From Catellatospora paridis (lineage in GTDB: Bacteria; Actinomycetota; Actinomycetes; Mycobacteriales; Micromonosporaceae), in the NCBI RefSeq assembly GCF_009720365.1, contig NZ_ML769319.1, positions 1-64,000 of the forward strand: DNA of 64,000 nt, given 5' to 3'. The translations under genes and the position numbers were made by a program. Positions 1 to 9,735 of this stretch are shown piece after piece. The notes under the pieces are model-generated. The model worked only from the letters and a program-made list of their open reading frames with translations. It was not told the origin of the DNA and ran no database searches. Position 1 is the first letter of the stretch; every line of letters begins with the position of its first letter.

Positions 1-901
1 GGTGCCGGGCGCGCCGGGCCGTGGGTTCCGCCGGCGGGGCCGGCGGCTCGGCCGCGGCGGGCCGCGGCGTGGCGGTCAGCGCCGAGGCGCGGGCCGCCGG
101 GGTCGACTCGACCTGCGCCTCGCTGGTGTTCCCGCGATCGCGGGCCGCAGCGCCGCCCACCACGGGTGCCTGCTCGACGATGTCCTCGTCGGTGGCGTCC
201 GCGATGATCACGGTGATGTTGTCCGGACCGCCGCCCCGCAGCGCGAGCGCGATCAGGCGCTCCACGCAGGCCGTCGGGTCGACGTACTCGCGCATGGTCT
301 GCCCGATGGTGTCCGCGCTGACCACGCCCGACAGGCCGTCGGAGCAGATCAGGTAGCGGTCACCGGGGTGCACCGGCCGGACCGAGTAGTCCGGCTCGAT
401 GTCGCGCCCGTCCATCGCGCGGGTGAGCAGCGAGCGCTGGGGATGGCTGCTGGCCTCCTCCGCGCTGATGCGACCCTCGTCCACCAGCATCTGGACGTAC
501 GTGTCGTCCTTGGTGATCTGGTTGAACTCGCCGTCGCGCAGGAGGTAGGCCCGCGAGTCGCCGATGTGGGCCATGCCCAGTTTGGAGCCGGTGAAGAGCA
601 TCGCGGTCAGGGTGGTGCCCATACCCTCCAGGTGGGGGTTGGCATCCACGGTGTCGCGAAGCTGCTGGTTGGCGAGATTGACGGCCGACCGGAGGGCGTC
701 GACGATGGCGTCACCGGGGACGTCCTCGTCGAGCGGGGCCATGGCGCCGATGACGATGTTGCTGGCGACGTCACCGGCGGCCATGCCGCCCATGCCGTCG
801 GCAACGGCGAGCAGCCGCGGCCCAGCGTAGACGGAGTCCTGGTTTCCGTCTCGGATGAGGCCGCGGTCACTGCGGGCCGCGTAGCGCAGGATGATTGTCA
901 T
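1..901 (-). CDS. pstP: PP2C-family Ser/Thr protein phosphatase PstP (3' end cut by window edge)
   Basis: The reverse strand reads 300 codons and runs off the left edge. PP2C metal-site motifs are visible: N20-x-D22 in 'RDGNQD', 'VADGMGG' with D35, 'HIGDSRAYL', 'ICSDGLSG' and 'GGPDNITVI'. The catalytic domain covers about residues 1-235, followed by an Ala/Pro-rich juxtamembrane stretch; the transmembrane and extracellular part of PstP would lie beyond the edge. PstP dephosphorylates PknA/PknB-type kinases and their substrates. The ATG overlaps the fhaB stop (ATGA), so it is translationally coupled. In actinobacteria the operon continues with rodA, pbpA, pknA and pknB, which would be to the left of the window. 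Confidence 0.93.
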   Translation of the reverse strand, partial: MTIILRYAARSDRGLIRDGNQDSVYAGPRLLAVADGMGGMAAGDVASNIVIGAMAPLDEDVPGDAIVDALRSAVNLANQQLRDTVDANPHLEGMGTTLTAMLFTGSKLGMAHIGDSRAYLLRDGEFNQITKDDTYVQMLVDEGRISAEEASSHPQRSLLTRAMDGRDIEPDYSVRPVHPGDRYLICSDGLSGVVSADTIGQTMREYVDPTACVERLIALALRGGGPDNITVIIADATDEDIVEQAPVVGGAAARDRGNTSEAQVESTPAARASALTATPRPAAAEPPAPPAEPTARRARH

Positions 902-1389
902 GGCCGTAATTCGAGGGACGTGCGGCCGATGCGAATCGGCACGCCGAGGGGTACGGGAGTAGGTCCGCTCACCTTGCTGCGGTCCAGATACGTGCCATTG
1001 GTCGAGCCGAGGTCCTCCACCATCCACTGCCCGTCCCGGGGGACCAGGCGGGCGTGGCGGGCGGAGGCGTAGTCGTCGGTGATGACGAGTGTGGAGTCCT
1101 CCGCCCGGCCGATGGTGATCGGCGCCTCGCCCAGCGTGATCTTGGTGCCGGCGAGCGAGCCCGCCGTGACCACCAAGGTGTGCGCGGCCCGGCCCTTCTT
1201 GACCTTGGCCGGGCGCGCGCTGCCCGCCGCCTGCGCGGCCCCCGCGACTCCGCGGGGTGCGGCGACCAGCCGGCTCGTGCGCGAGCCGGCGAACAGATCC
1301 CGTCGGATGACCCCGACCACGGTGAACACGAAGATCCACAGCAGCACGAGGAAGCCGAACCGGGCGGCGGTGAGAACGATTTCGGGCAA
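898..1389 (-). CDS. fhaB: FHA-domain membrane protein FhaB (FipA-like)
   Basis: A 163-residue protein with an N-terminal transmembrane helix (about residues 8-30), a basic Ala-rich linker, and a C-terminal FHA domain from about residue 90 ('ITIGRAEDSTLVI', 'SARHARL', 'DLGSTNGTYLD'). The GR, SxxH and NG phosphothreonine-pocket residues are present. FHA domains bind pThr peptides; FhaB is a known partner of the Pkn/FtsZ cell-division network in actinobacteria. It lies 6 bp after fhaA and overlaps pstP, a standard operon order. Confidence 0.93.
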   Translation of the reverse strand: MPEIVLTAARFGFLVLLWIFVFTVVGVIRRDLFAGSRTSRLVAAPRGVAGAAQAAGSARPAKVKKGRAAHTLVVTAGSLAGTKITLGEAPITIGRAEDSTLVITDDYASARHARLVPRDGQWMVEDLGSTNGTYLDRSKVSGPTPVPLGVPIRIGRTSLELRP

Positions 1390-1395
1390 GGCCGA

Positions 1396-2145
1396 TCAGC
1401 CGTCCACGCGGAACGTCAGGGTCGTGGTGCCGATCTGGATCATGTCGCCAGGGTTCAGGGCGACCGCGGAGACCCGCTGGCCGTTGACCATCGTCCCGTT
1501 GGTCGACCCGAGATCGGTCAGCACCACCTGGGCGCCGTCGAAGTCCAGCCGGGCGTGCCGCCGCGAGATGCCGACGTCGGGCAGGCGCAGGTTGGCCTGG
1601 TCCCCACGACCGATCGTGGTCGACCCGATGGCCAGCGGGAACGTCCGCCCGTCACCGGAGACGAGGCGCACGTTGCGCGCACCGCCGCCACCCGGCGGTG
1701 GGCCGGCCTGCTGGCCGCCGTACGGCGGGTACTGCTGCGGCGGGGCCTCGTAGCTCGCCTGTGGCGCCTGGTCGGCCGTGTAGACCTCGGCCGAGACCCG
1801 GAACATGCCCGTGTCCAGCCCGTCTCCACGCTCGATCTCGACGATCACGTCGCCGTAGACCGTCCAGGCCTGCTCGCCGATGAACTCGGCCTGCGACTGC
1901 GCCAGCTCCTGAGCCAGCGCGGCCGCGTACGGCGCCAGACGACTGTGGTCGTAGGGCGAGAGATCGATCACATAGCGGTTCGGCACGAGCGTGCGCCCAC
2001 CAACCAGGATCGCCTTGTGAGCTTCTGCCTCACGCTGCATGGCATTCAGGATCTCCACAGGGTGGACGACCCCCTTGAATACCTTCGCGAAGGCGCCCTC
2101 AACCAGGCCTTCCAGGCGTTTCTCGAAGCGTTGCAACACGCTCAC
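1396..2145 (-). CDS. fhaA: DUF3662 and FHA domain protein FhaA
   Basis: A 249-residue protein. The N-terminal DUF3662 domain covers residues 1-115 ('RFEKRLEGLVEGAFAKVFKG' at the start). A flexible Gln/Pro/Gly-rich linker follows (about 125-160), then a C-terminal FHA domain (about 165-245) with 'TIGRGDQANLRL', 'SRRHARLDF' and 'DLGSTNGTMVNG'. FhaA binds phosphorylated MviN/MurJ in mycobacteria and restrains peptidoglycan synthesis (family knowledge). It is the first gene of the fhaA-fhaB-pstP operon; the ATG is preceded by 'GAGGACC'. Confidence 0.93.
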   Translation of the reverse strand: MSVLQRFEKRLEGLVEGAFAKVFKGVVHPVEILNAMQREAEAHKAILVGGRTLVPNRYVIDLSPYDHSRLAPYAAALAQELAQSQAEFIGEQAWTVYGDVIVEIERGDGLDTGMFRVSAEVYTADQAPQASYEAPPQQYPPYGGQQAGPPPGGGGARNVRLVSGDGRTFPLAIGSTTIGRGDQANLRLPDVGISRRHARLDFDGAQVVLTDLGSTNGTMVNGQRVSAVALNPGDMIQIGTTTLTFRVDG

Positions 2146-2445
2146 CGGTCCTCCTCGGGTTCCGAGGACATGATGTTATCTGCCCTCCACTCCCGCGTCT
2201 TCGCCCAATACGTCCGCCGTTGCCGACGCCACGCCAGCATGACGACCATCCTTGCCTCCGATTTCACCCACGGCCAGGTGGTCGTGTTAATGTTCTCCCC
2301 GCAACGCCGACCGGATAACCGGTTGGTGAGGCGGGGCAGGCATAGCGTAAGCTGTGCCAGCACGCAACGGGAGGTGACTCCCGGGCGAGCCGCCGGGACT
2401 ACCAAAGTTCCTGCACACGCCGCGGGACAGCATCATCGTCCCCAA
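2146..2445. other. Intergenic region, fhaA promoter side
   Basis: About 300 bp between the start of fhaA (reverse) and tRNA-Leu (forward). It must hold the divergent promoters for the fhaA operon and the tRNA. It has AT-richer patches around 2168-2300. I see no convincing small gene or named regulatory element. Confidence 0.5.
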
Positions 2446-2531
2446 GGGGATGTGGCGGAATGGCAGACGCGCACGGTTCAGGTCCGTGTGTCCGAAAGGA
2501 CGTGGGGGTTCAACTCCCCCCATCCCCACCA
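2446..2531 (+). tRNA. tRNA-Leu(CAG)
   Basis: Acceptor GGGGATG pairs with CATCCCC, the discriminator is A and CCA is encoded (2529-2531). The anticodon stem CACGG/CCGTG encloses loop TTCAGGT, giving anticodon CAG. A long variable arm typical of class II tRNA-Leu and a GGTTCAA-type T arm are present. An intrinsic terminator follows directly. Confidence 0.95.
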
Positions 2532-2533
2532 GC

Positions 2534-2568
2534 AAGAAGAGGTCTCCTCCGGGAGACCTCTTCTTTTT
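2534..2568 (+). terminator. Intrinsic terminator of tRNA-Leu
   Basis: A 14-bp perfect stem (AAGAAGAGGTCTCC and its complement) with a 4-nt loop, ending in a T run, starts 3 bp after the tRNA CCA. Confidence 0.93.
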
Positions 2569-2748
2569 GTCTCGACTCTGCAACGGCTGCCCGACTGTCG
2601 GCGGTTACACAGGAAGATCGCTGTTTCCGGTCAGCATCGCCTCACCCGCACCTCACCCGAGCCCCGAAGATCACAATCTGATGTCGGCGGCCGGGCCCGC
2701 CCGATCCTCCGACTCGCCGGACAGGTCGGACGATCGAGGGCGGGACCG

Positions 2749-2789
2749 ACGTGAGGAAGAGCACCCGGGGAAGGTGCCCTTCCTCACGT
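2749..2789 (-). terminator. Hairpin downstream of the ABC permease gene
   Basis: 17-bp arms (ACGTGAGGAAGAGCACC against its complement, one mismatch) with a 7-nt loop, lying immediately after the permease stop codon on the reverse strand. It has no strong U tract, as is usual in high-GC actinobacteria. Confidence 0.75.
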
Positions 2790-4000
2790 TCAGGGAGTCG
2801 CGAGGGCCTCGGTCGGGGAGAGCCGGGACGCGCGGACGGCCGGGTAGAGGCCGGCCAGGCCGCCGATCACCAGCGTCGCACCCAGACCGCCGAGCATCGC
2901 CCAGGCCGGGACCACCGTCGGCCAGCTTTGATAGGCCGCGTATCCCGACGTGACCGCGATGCCCAGGAGCACCCCGCCGACCCCGCCCAGCGCGGACAGC
3001 AGCAGCGACTCGGCCAGGAACTGCAGCCGGACCTGCCCCCGGGTCGCCCCGAGCGAGCGCCGCAGGCCGATCTCGGCCCGCCGCTCCAGCACCGAGATGA
3101 CCATCGTGTTGGCCACCCCGACCCCGCCGACCAGCAACGCCACCGCGCCCAGGCCCAGCAGCAGTCCCGTGAACGCCTGGTTGGCGGCCTGCTTGGCCTG
3201 CAGCGCGTCGGACGGCCGCGACACGTCGACCTCGTTCGGGGCCTCCGGGTTCGCGGTCGCCGCCAGCACCCCCTGCACCGCAGTGACGGCCGACTCCACC
3301 GAGCGGGTGTAGACGGTCGTCGGGTGCCCGTCGAAGGCGAGCCGGTCCGCCGCGGCCGGCCAGCCGACCAGCACCGACGCGTCCAGTTCGGGTGCCAGCG
3401 GCACCGGCTCCAGCACGCCCACCACGGTGAAGCGCCGGCCGCCGACCATGATCTGGGTGTCCGGGCCGACCGCGCCGATACCGAGCCGGGCGGCCGTGTC
3501 CGCTCCGATCACCACCGCCGGGTAGCGCTCGGTGGCCTCGTTGAGCCAGGTCCCGGCCCGCAGCCTCGCCCCGACCGTGTCCATCAGGTCGAGCCGGGCG
3601 GCGTACACGGCCAGTCCGTTGGTCTGCGCCGCGGGGATGCGGTCCGACCGGTAGACCTTGGCGCCGTCGACCTTGCCGATCGCCGACACCTGCTCCACCG
3701 GGGCGATCCGGGAGATCATGGCGACCGACTCCACCGGCAGCTGCGCGTCCGCGCCGAACATGGTCCGGCCCGGGGTGACCGTGAGCAGGTTGGTGCCCAG
3801 CGCGGCCAGGGTGCGGTCCAGTTCGGCCCGCGAGGACGAGGAGATGCCGACCACGGCGATCATCGCCGCGATGCCGATCGCGATGCCCAGTGCCGACAGG
3901 AACGCCCGCACCGGCCGGGTGCGCAGCCCCACTCCCCCGACGCGCAGCACGTCGCGGGGGCGCATCCGGGCCGGGTGCAGCCTGGGCAGGGCGGGGGACG

Positions 4001-4004
<4 letters not shown>
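2790..4004 (-). CDS. ABC transporter permease, MacB/FtsX family
   Basis: A 404-residue protein with the MacB layout: one N-terminal transmembrane segment (about 34-56, '[18 protein letters not shown]'), a large extracytoplasmic MacB-PCD domain (about 57-275), and three C-terminal transmembrane segments of the FtsX domain (about 280-305, 330-360, 370-392). The start overlaps the ATPase stop (ATGA). Together with the upstream ATPase and the membrane fusion protein it forms a tripartite export-type complex, by analogy with MacAB systems. The substrate cannot be read from sequence. Confidence 0.9.
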
Positions 4005-4740
<736 letters not shown>

Positions 4741-4744
<4 letters not shown>

Positions 4745-5865
4745 CGCGGGATCCCCACGGTCATGCCCTCGGCCAGGCCCGCACCGCTGACCTCGACCCG
4801 GCCGCCGGAGAACAGGCCCGTCTCCACCGCCAGGTAGCGGCTGGCGCCGCCCTCGACGACCTCGACGCCGTACCCGCCCTCGCGCAGCGCGACCAGCGCG
4901 GACACCGGGACGGTGAGCACGTCGGGGCGCTCCGCGGCGGTGAAGGTGACGTCGACCGCGGCCTGGTTGAAGCCGGCGACCGCCTGCTGGTCGGCGAGCG
5001 ACACCACCGCCTCGATCTTGGTGGTGGCCTCCTCGCCCTGGCCACCGGCCTCGATCACGGTGTACGCCTTGGCCACCTTGCCGTCGGCCGTGCCGCCCCC
5101 GGGCAGCTCGACCCGCACGGCCGCGCCCACCTCGGCCAGCCGCTGGTCGGCGACGTCCAACTGCACCACCACGACACGGACGGTGCCGGTGTACTTGAGC
5201 ACCGCCGATCCGGGCTGCGCCGGTGCGCTGACCGTGGCCTCCAGGCTCTCCACCCGGACCTGTCCCAAGGCGAAGACGACGCGGCCGAACTCGACCCGGC
5301 CCGTCTCCTCGATCCCCAGCTTGTCCTGCCACTTCTTCACCGCCGCAGCGGTGGACGCGGTGAACTCGTCGTCCACCGTGAAGCCGCTGTAGCCGAGCGC
5401 CTTGAGGTTCTGCTCCAGCTGCTTGACGTCGGCCCCCTCGTCGCCCGACTTGAGCTCGCGGTAGGCGGGCACGTTGCCGTACATCAGCACGGCCGGCGTA
5501 TTGTCGATCTTGTAGAGGGGCTTGCCGCGGGAGACCACCGCGCCGCTCTCCGGCAGCCAGGTCACCGTCCCGTTGAGCCGGTTGACGGCCGAGTAGGTCG
5601 GGCCGAAGCCCAGCTCGCCGTCGAGGGTCTGGGCGTCCTGCAGGGTCTGCCGGGTCACCGGGGCGGTGGCCGGCGGCAGGTTGTTCCCGGCCGGGGTGGC
5701 GCCGTCCCCGCCGCCGAAGCCGACCGCGGCGGCCGCGGCGGCCCCGCCCGCGGCCAGTGCGCCGATCACCAGCAGCGCGGTACGTGCCCCACGACGGCGG
5801 CGGCGCCGGACGGGCACCGTGCCGTCAGGGGTCTGAAGTGCGACAAGCTCCGCGGTCTCGGTCAC
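4741..5865 (-). CDS. Peptidoglycan-binding membrane fusion protein (HlyD/MacA-like)
   Basis: A 374-residue protein: a basic N-terminal tail ('[10 protein letters not shown]'), one transmembrane helix (about 28-48), then an extracytoplasmic region. A PG_binding_1 module lies at about 115-175 ('[16 protein letters not shown]', '[11 protein letters not shown]'), inserted where Gram-negative fusion proteins have a coiled-coil hairpin. Beta-barrel-like segments follow to the end. GTG at 5865 overlaps the lipoprotein stop (GTGA). It probably anchors the ABC exporter to the cell wall, which is inference from the domain. Confidence 0.88.
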
Positions 5866-6401
5866 GGCGCCTTCTTCTGGAACGCGCCCGGCATGAACTT
5901 CTCCTGGCACAGCTTCTGCGCGGCCTCGAAGTCCGGGTCGTCGCCGATCGTCTTGTCGATCATCACGCGGCCGCCGTCCGGGTCCGGGAAGTTCGGCACT
6001 CCGTTGTCGCGCATGCACTGGGCGAACTTGCGCATGTTCTCCGCCATCTGCGGATCGGCGAACGCCTGCCCGCCCTCGGCGAACGGCGAGTACTGCTTGC
6101 ACGCCTCCTGCGCCTTCTCGAATTTGTCCCGATCGACCGGACCGCCGCTGATGCGCACCCGGACCGGCCCGCCATTGGGATCGGGGTCGGGCATGTCGAC
6201 GCCGTTCTCCCGCATGCATTGCGCGAACTTGAGGCCCTTCTCCTCCTGGCTCAGGCTCGGCCCGGCGCTCGGCGTCGCCGCGGCGGTCCCGGTGCCGGCC
6301 GAGGCGATGCCGTCGTCGCCGCCCTGCTGCGCGCAGCCGGTCAGCGCCAGCGCCGCCATCAGGGGCAACGCCAACGCCGCCCCCAGCAGCCCTCGCTTCA
6401 T
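5862..6401 (-). CDS. Lipoprotein with duplicated FAQCMR-x-NGV motif
   Basis: A 179-residue protein with a lipoprotein signal peptide (lipobox LTGC, Cys23). It contains two copies of a Cys motif: 'FAQCMRENGVDMPDPD' near residue 60 and 'FAQCMRDNGVPNFPDPD' near residue 127, each followed by a downstream Cys ('QEACKQYSP', 'QKLCQEKFMP'). This pattern suggests two similar small domains with paired cysteines. It is the first gene of the operon lipoprotein - fusion protein - ATPase - permease, all overlapping, and is divergent from the response regulator. Function is unknown; it may be a substrate-sensing or accessory part of the exporter. Confidence 0.85.
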   Translation of the reverse strand: MKRGLLGAALALPLMAALALTGCAQQGGDDGIASAGTGTAAATPSAGPSLSQEEKGLKFAQCMRENGVDMPDPDPNGGPVRVRISGGPVDRDKFEKAQEACKQYSPFAEGGQAFADPQMAENMRKFAQCMRDNGVPNFPDPDGGRVMIDKTIGDDPDFEAAQKLCQEKFMPGAFQKKAP

Positions 6402-6467
6402 CGCGTGTCTCCTTCGTCGGGCCGCCGGCCGGTCGCCGGCGGCACGGGGCCCAGTTCACGCGGGGAG

Positions 6468-6489
6468 CCGTTTCGCGGCCGTTTCCGCT
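6468..6489. promoter_or_regulatory. Tandem 11-bp repeat, candidate response-regulator operator
   Basis: CCGTTTCGCGG is followed immediately by CCGTTTCCGCT. The 11-bp period of the direct repeat matches OmpR/PhoB-family binding geometry. It lies in the divergent gap between the exporter operon (start 6401) and the response regulator gene (start 6567), so it could act on both. No binding evidence exists. Confidence 0.4.
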
Positions 6490-6566
6490 CGCGATAACGG
6501 CGAGGAAACATCACGTCGGGTAACTATTGGCAGGCCGGAAGGACCGGCGGGGAGGCGGAGTGCGAC

Positions 6567-7223
6567 ATGCGGGTACTCGTGGTCGAAGACGAGGCGCTGC
6601 TCGCCGACGCCATCGCCGAGTGGCTGCGTGACGACGCTCACGCCGTCGACGTGGTGTACGACGGCGACGCGGCGCTGGAGCGGCTGGCCGTGCACGACTA
6701 CGACGTGGTGCTGCTGGACCGGGACCTGCCGCTGGTGCACGGTGACGACGTGTGCCGCTCGCTGGTCGGCTCGGAGTCCAGTGCCCGCGTGCTGATGCTC
6801 ACCGCGGCCGCCGAGGTGGGCGACCGGGTGGCGGGGCTGACCCTGGGCGCCGACGACTACCTGTCCAAGCCGTTCGCGTTCGCCGAGCTCGCCGCGCGGG
6901 TGCACGCGCTCGGCCGACGCGCCCGCCCGGCCAGCGCGCCGACCCTGGTGCGCGGCGGGATCCGGCTCGACCAGGCCCGCCGGGAGGTCTTCCGGGACGG
7001 CCACTACGTGCCGCTGTCGCGCAAGGAGTTCGGCGTGCTGGCCGAGCTGCTGCGGGCCGAGGGTGCGGTGGTCTCCGCGGAGAGCCTGCTGGAGAAGGTG
7101 TGGGACGAGCACGCCGACCCGTTCACCTCCGCGGTCCGGCTGACCATCCTCAAGCTGCGCCGCAAGCTGGGCGACCCGCCCGTCATCACCACCGTCGCCG
7201 GAGTGGGGTATCGGATCCCGTGA
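6567..7223 (+). CDS. Two-component response regulator, OmpR family
   Basis: A 218-residue protein with a receiver domain (residues 1-115): acidic pair D8/E9, phospho-acceptor D51 in 'VLLDRDLP', conserved Thr in 'LMLTAAA' and Lys in 'LSKPF'. A C-terminal winged helix (about 125-218) follows, ending 'VITTVAGVGYRIP'. The ATG has a GGAGGCGGAG leader. The stop overlaps the kinase GTG start. Its position opposite the exporter operon suggests that operon is a target. Confidence 0.93.
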   Translation: MRVLVVEDEALLADAIAEWLRDDAHAVDVVYDGDAALERLAVHDYDVVLLDRDLPLVHGDDVCRSLVGSESSARVLMLTAAAEVGDRVAGLTLGADDYLSKPFAFAELAARVHALGRRARPASAPTLVRGGIRLDQARREVFRDGHYVPLSRKEFGVLAELLRAEGAVVSAESLLEKVWDEHADPFTSAVRLTILKLRRKLGDPPVITTVAGVGYRIP

Positions 7224-8440
7224 GACTGCATTCCTGGAGACCGCCGTCGTACCGCCTGACCATCCGGGCGCGGCTCACCCTGGTCTACGGCGGGCTGTTC
7301 TTCCTCGCCGGGCTCGCTCTGCTGGTGGTGACCTACTTCCTGGTGGACCAGTCGCTGCTGCAGAAGTTCACCTTCCACGCCCCGCTACCCGAGATCGGCA
7401 ACCCCCCGGGGGTCGGCGGAGGGCTGGCCGGACCGGGCGGCGCGCGGGTGCGGGTGCTCATCGACAACAACCCCGACCTCGTCTACTACATGGACAAGCA
7501 GGCCGAGTCGCTGCGCCACGCGACCATGGTCGCGCTGCTCCAGCAGGGCGCGATCGCGCTGCTGGTGGTGGGCGCGGTCGCCATCGCCCTGGGCTGGCTG
7601 CTCGCCGGGCGGCTGCTGTCGCCGCTGCACCGGATCACCGACACCGCCCGCCGGATCAGCACCGCCCCCGCCGCCGACCGCGGGCTGCACGAGCGCATCG
7701 CGCTGCGCGGCCCCAACGACGAGATCCAGGAGCTGGCCGACACGTTCGACGCCATGCTGGCCCGGCTGGACCAGGCCTTCGACGGGCAGCGCCGCTTCGT
7801 CGCGAACGCCTCCCACGAGCTGCGTACGCCGCTGACGCTGAACCGGTCGCTGGTGGAGCTGGCCATGCACCGCAGGACCGCGTCCGACGACGTCAAACGG
7901 CTCGGCGAGACGCTGCTCGACATCAACGGCCGGCACGAGCGCCTGATCGAGGGGCTGCTGCTGCTGGCGCGCTCGGAGAACGAGGTGGTGGAGCGGCGGC
8001 CGGTGGACCTCGCCGACATCGCCGACCATGTCGGGCTGCAGAGCGCGGGCGCGGCGGCCGAGGCCGACGTGTCGGTCGCCGTCGAGGCCGCCCCCGCCGA
8101 GACCACCGGCGATCCGGTGCTACTGGAGCGGGTGGCGCAGAATCTCATCGGCAACGGGATCCGGCACAACGTCACGGGCGGCTGGGTGCGGGCCGCGACC
8201 GCCACCCGGGGCGGCCGGGTGGAGCTGGAGGTGTCCAACAGCGGGCCGGTGGTGGCGGCGTACGAGGTGGAGGGGTTGTTCGAGCCGTTCCGCCGGGGCA
8301 GCGAGCGCACCCGCTCCGACCAGGGCGTGGGGCTCGGCCTGTCGATCGTGCGCGCGATCGCCCGGGCGCACGGCGGCACGGTCACGGCCCGGCCGCACGA
8401 GGGCGGCGGGCTCGTGGTGACGGTCTCGCTGCCACGCTAG
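7220..8440 (+). CDS. Sensor histidine kinase
   Basis: A 406-residue protein starting at a GTG that overlaps the regulator stop. Two transmembrane helices (about 20-42 and 95-122) flank a short extracellular loop; a HAMP domain follows. The H-box is 'FVANASHELRTPL', the N-box is 'NLIGNGIRHN' and the G-box is 'GVGLGLSIVRAIARAHGG'. The sensor loop of about 50 residues is small, so it may sense through the membrane or via a partner, possibly the divergent lipoprotein (speculative). Confidence 0.92.
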   Translation: MRLHSWRPPSYRLTIRARLTLVYGGLFFLAGLALLVVTYFLVDQSLLQKFTFHAPLPEIGNPPGVGGGLAGPGGARVRVLIDNNPDLVYYMDKQAESLRHATMVALLQQGAIALLVVGAVAIALGWLLAGRLLSPLHRITDTARRISTAPAADRGLHERIALRGPNDEIQELADTFDAMLARLDQAFDGQRRFVANASHELRTPLTLNRSLVELAMHRRTASDDVKRLGETLLDINGRHERLIEGLLLLARSENEVVERRPVDLADIADHVGLQSAGAAAEADVSVAVEAAPAETTGDPVLLERVAQNLIGNGIRHNVTGGWVRAATATRGGRVELEVSNSGPVVAAYEVEGLFEPFRRGSERTRSDQGVGLGLSIVRAIARAHGGTVTARPHEGGGLVVTVSLPR

Positions 8441-8641
8441 GACCATCCCTTGGTTCAAGATCTCCTGGCCAGGGGTATGAGACGAACACATCCGATCGGG
8501 TCATTACGTCCGGGCGGGTGCCTTCGTCCCTTTCCGGCGGAGCGGCCTCGCGCTCCGGCTGACGGGAAGGCGCAGGACCGTATACGGCCAGGTAAGCTCT
8601 CCGCTGGTCGCGATCGTCGATTGGGTTACAGGGAGTGTCTG

Positions 8642-9706
8642 GTGAGCGTTGCGTTGGTTACCGGTTCGGCCGGTCTGATCGGTTCCGAGGCAGCCCGCCA
8701 CTTCGCCGGCCTGGGCATGCACGTCGTCGGCCTCGACAACGACATGCGCAAGTACTTCTTCGGCGAGGACGGTTCGACCGCCTGGAGCCTGGTGAACCTC
8801 ACCAGCAAGCTCGGCGACTCGTACACCCACTACGACGTCGACATCCGCGACCGTGACGTGCTCAACAAGATCTTCGAGCGGTACGGCAGGGACATCTCGC
8901 TCGTGATCCACACCGCGGCCCAGCCCAGCCACGACTGGGCGGCCAAGGAGCCGTTCACCGACTTCGACGTCAACGCCGTCGGCACGCTGAACGTGCTGGA
9001 GTACACCCGCCAGCACTGCCCCGACGCCGCGTTCATCTTCTGCTCGACGAACAAGGTCTACGGCGACACCCCGAACCGCCTCCCGCTGGTCGAGCAGGAG
9101 ACCCGGTACGAGATCGACGCGAACCACCAGTTCGCCGGCGGCATCACCGAAGACATGACGATCGACAACAGCATGCACTCGATCTTCGGCGTCTCCAAGG
9201 TCGCCGCGGACGTGGCGGTGCAGGAGTACGGCCGCTACTTCGGCATGAAGACGGCCTCCTTCCGCGGCGGCACCCTGACCGGCCCCGCGCACAGCGCCGC
9301 CGAGCTGCACGGCTTCCTGGCGTACCTGATGCGCTGCGTGATGGAGGGCCGCACCTACAACCTGTTCGGTTACAAGGGCAAGATGGTGCGCGACGCCATC
9401 CACTCGCACGACGTGCTCACCGCGTTCGAGGCGTTCTTCCGCAACCCGCGCTCCGGCGAGGTCTACAACCTGGGCGGCGGCCGCTTCTCCAACACCTCGC
9501 ACCTCGAGGCCTTCGCCATCGCCGAGAAGATCGCCGGCCGGGAGGCGAAGGTCAACTACGTGGAGCAGGCCCGCATGGGCGACCACCAGTGGTACGTCAG
9601 CGACATGGCCAAGTTTCAGGCGCACTACCCGGACTGGCAGATGACGTACAACGTGCCCGCTATTCTCAACGAGATCTATGAGGCCAACGTCGACAAGTGG
9701 ATGTAG
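8642..9706 (+). CDS. NAD-dependent sugar-nucleotide epimerase/dehydratase (CDP-paratose 2-epimerase-like)
   Basis: A 354-residue extended-SDR protein. The NAD-binding loop is 'TGSAGLIGS' at the N-terminus. 'STNKVYGD' and 'FRGGTLTGP' are typical of the tyvelose/paratose epimerase group. Where the SDR active site normally has YxxxK, this protein reads 'IFGVSK', with Phe in place of Tyr. GTG at 8642 follows 'CAGGGAGTGTCTG'. The next gene is a WecG-type glycosyltransferase 29 bp downstream, so the pair probably contributes a modified sugar to a wall glycan. The exact substrate is not determinable. Confidence 0.85.
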   Translation: MSVALVTGSAGLIGSEAARHFAGLGMHVVGLDNDMRKYFFGEDGSTAWSLVNLTSKLGDSYTHYDVDIRDRDVLNKIFERYGRDISLVIHTAAQPSHDWAAKEPFTDFDVNAVGTLNVLEYTRQHCPDAAFIFCSTNKVYGDTPNRLPLVEQETRYEIDANHQFAGGITEDMTIDNSMHSIFGVSKVAADVAVQEYGRYFGMKTASFRGGTLTGPAHSAAELHGFLAYLMRCVMEGRTYNLFGYKGKMVRDAIHSHDVLTAFEAFFRNPRSGEVYNLGGGRFSNTSHLEAFAIAEKIAGREAKVNYVEQARMGDHQWYVSDMAKFQAHYPDWQMTYNVPAILNEIYEANVDKWM

Positions 9707-9735
9707 GCCCACCTGCGCGAACTTCAAGGAACCCG

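Noticed and set aside
2-2754. Long forward-strand open frames opposite pstP, fhaB and fhaA
   Set aside because: Arg/Gly/Ala-rich shadow translations caused by high GC at third positions; the reverse-strand genes carry clear domain motifs.
4745-5332. N-terminal extension of the ABC ATPase gene by about 195 codons
   Set aside because: The extension is antisense or out-of-frame to the membrane fusion gene; the ATGA overlap at 4744 gives the standard ATPase length.
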